From Pseudomonadota bacterium (GTDB lineage: Bacteria; Pseudomonadota; Alphaproteobacteria; Rhizobiales; Devosiaceae), in assembly GCA_023390785.1 (NCBI GenBank), contig JAEWCE010000119.1, forward strand, positions 1 to 21,101: a DNA stretch of 21,101 bases, in the 5' to 3' direction. Numbering within the stretch: position 1 is the stretch's first letter; the number at the start of each line of letters is the position of its first letter. The position numbers and the translations under genes are program-made. Positions 21,079-21,101 of the stretch are shown here, in pieces. The notes beneath the pieces are model-generated. The model was not told where the DNA came from. It saw nothing but the letters and a program-made list of their open reading frames with translations, and made no database searches.

Positions 21079-21101
21079 CCCCTCCCCGCAAGGGGGAGGG
21101 G
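21079..21101. repeat. GC-rich hairpin cut by the window edge
   Basis: CCCCTCCCC (21079-21087) pairs with GGGGAGGGG (21093-21101), with a short GCAA-type loop and one extra G. It follows a CCCCCACCCCCAGCC tract. It resembles GC-rich palindromic repeats common in alphaproteobacterial genomes, but the right end is outside the window. Confidence 0.45.

Noticed and set aside
1..21101. CRISPR arrays, toxin-antitoxin pairs, phage or defence clusters.
   Set aside because: No regular spaced repeats, no paired small toxin/antitoxin motifs and no structural or defence-gene motifs were seen.

Overview
The window is about 21 kb of GC-rich chromosomal DNA, densely coding on both strands. GTG and TTG starts are common, and GC-rich antisense frames stay open for hundreds of codons. 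The housekeeping block (infC, rpmI, rplT, pheS, pheT), the IF-3 and L20 sequences and the mix of LacI, LysR, TetR and LytTR regulators fit an alphaproteobacterium, probably Hyphomicrobiales. A Devosia-like genus is my guess only. No phage, insertion sequence, integrase or CRISPR signature was seen, so this looks like core chromosome with accessory regulators.

Bases 1-5364 (minus strand) are the translation block, in transcription order: infC (AUU start), a marR-type gene, rpmI, rplT, pheS, a DEDDh exonuclease gene, and pheT, which runs off the left edge. Two genes interrupt the classical order: the marR gene lies between infC and rpmI, and the exonuclease gene lies between pheS and pheT, overlapping pheT by ATGA. 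An intrinsic terminator sits between rplT and pheS, and a sigma70-like promoter precedes rpmI.

Bases 5509-8078 (plus strand) hold an ABHD10-like alpha/beta hydrolase, a regulatory stretch with two adjacent dyads, a secreted beta-rich protein with an acidic Pro/Ser/Thr linker, and a 95-residue zinc-ribbon-like protein. Bases 8142-9999 are a divergent methyltransferase/LysR pair. Next come tRNA-Arg(CCG), a 63-residue orphan whose Shine-Dalgarno lies in a hairpin, and rluA, all on the minus strand. A plus-strand Gfo/Idh/MocA oxidoreductase follows and converges on a tetR gene.

Bases 12478-13753 form the most distinctive module. The tetR gene diverges, across a near-perfect 25-bp operator dyad, from a 49-residue single-span protein with a His/Met-rich tail. 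That gene overlaps by TTGA the start of a four-helix membrane protein. Beyond it, a five-helix membrane protein gene and a membrane-anchored LytTR regulator gene diverge from each other.

Bases 15261-20936 (minus strand) hold, in transcription order, an M29 aminopeptidase, a GH38 alpha-mannosidase and a LacI-family repressor. A LacI-type palindrome lies in the mannosidase promoter region, suggesting local control of mannoside breakdown. The right edge holds a perfect 11-bp inverted repeat and a GC-rich hairpin cut by the window end. No gene-free stretch exceeds 300 bases; the longest are 6265-6549 and 4558-4827, and both hold the hairpins and palindromes listed here.
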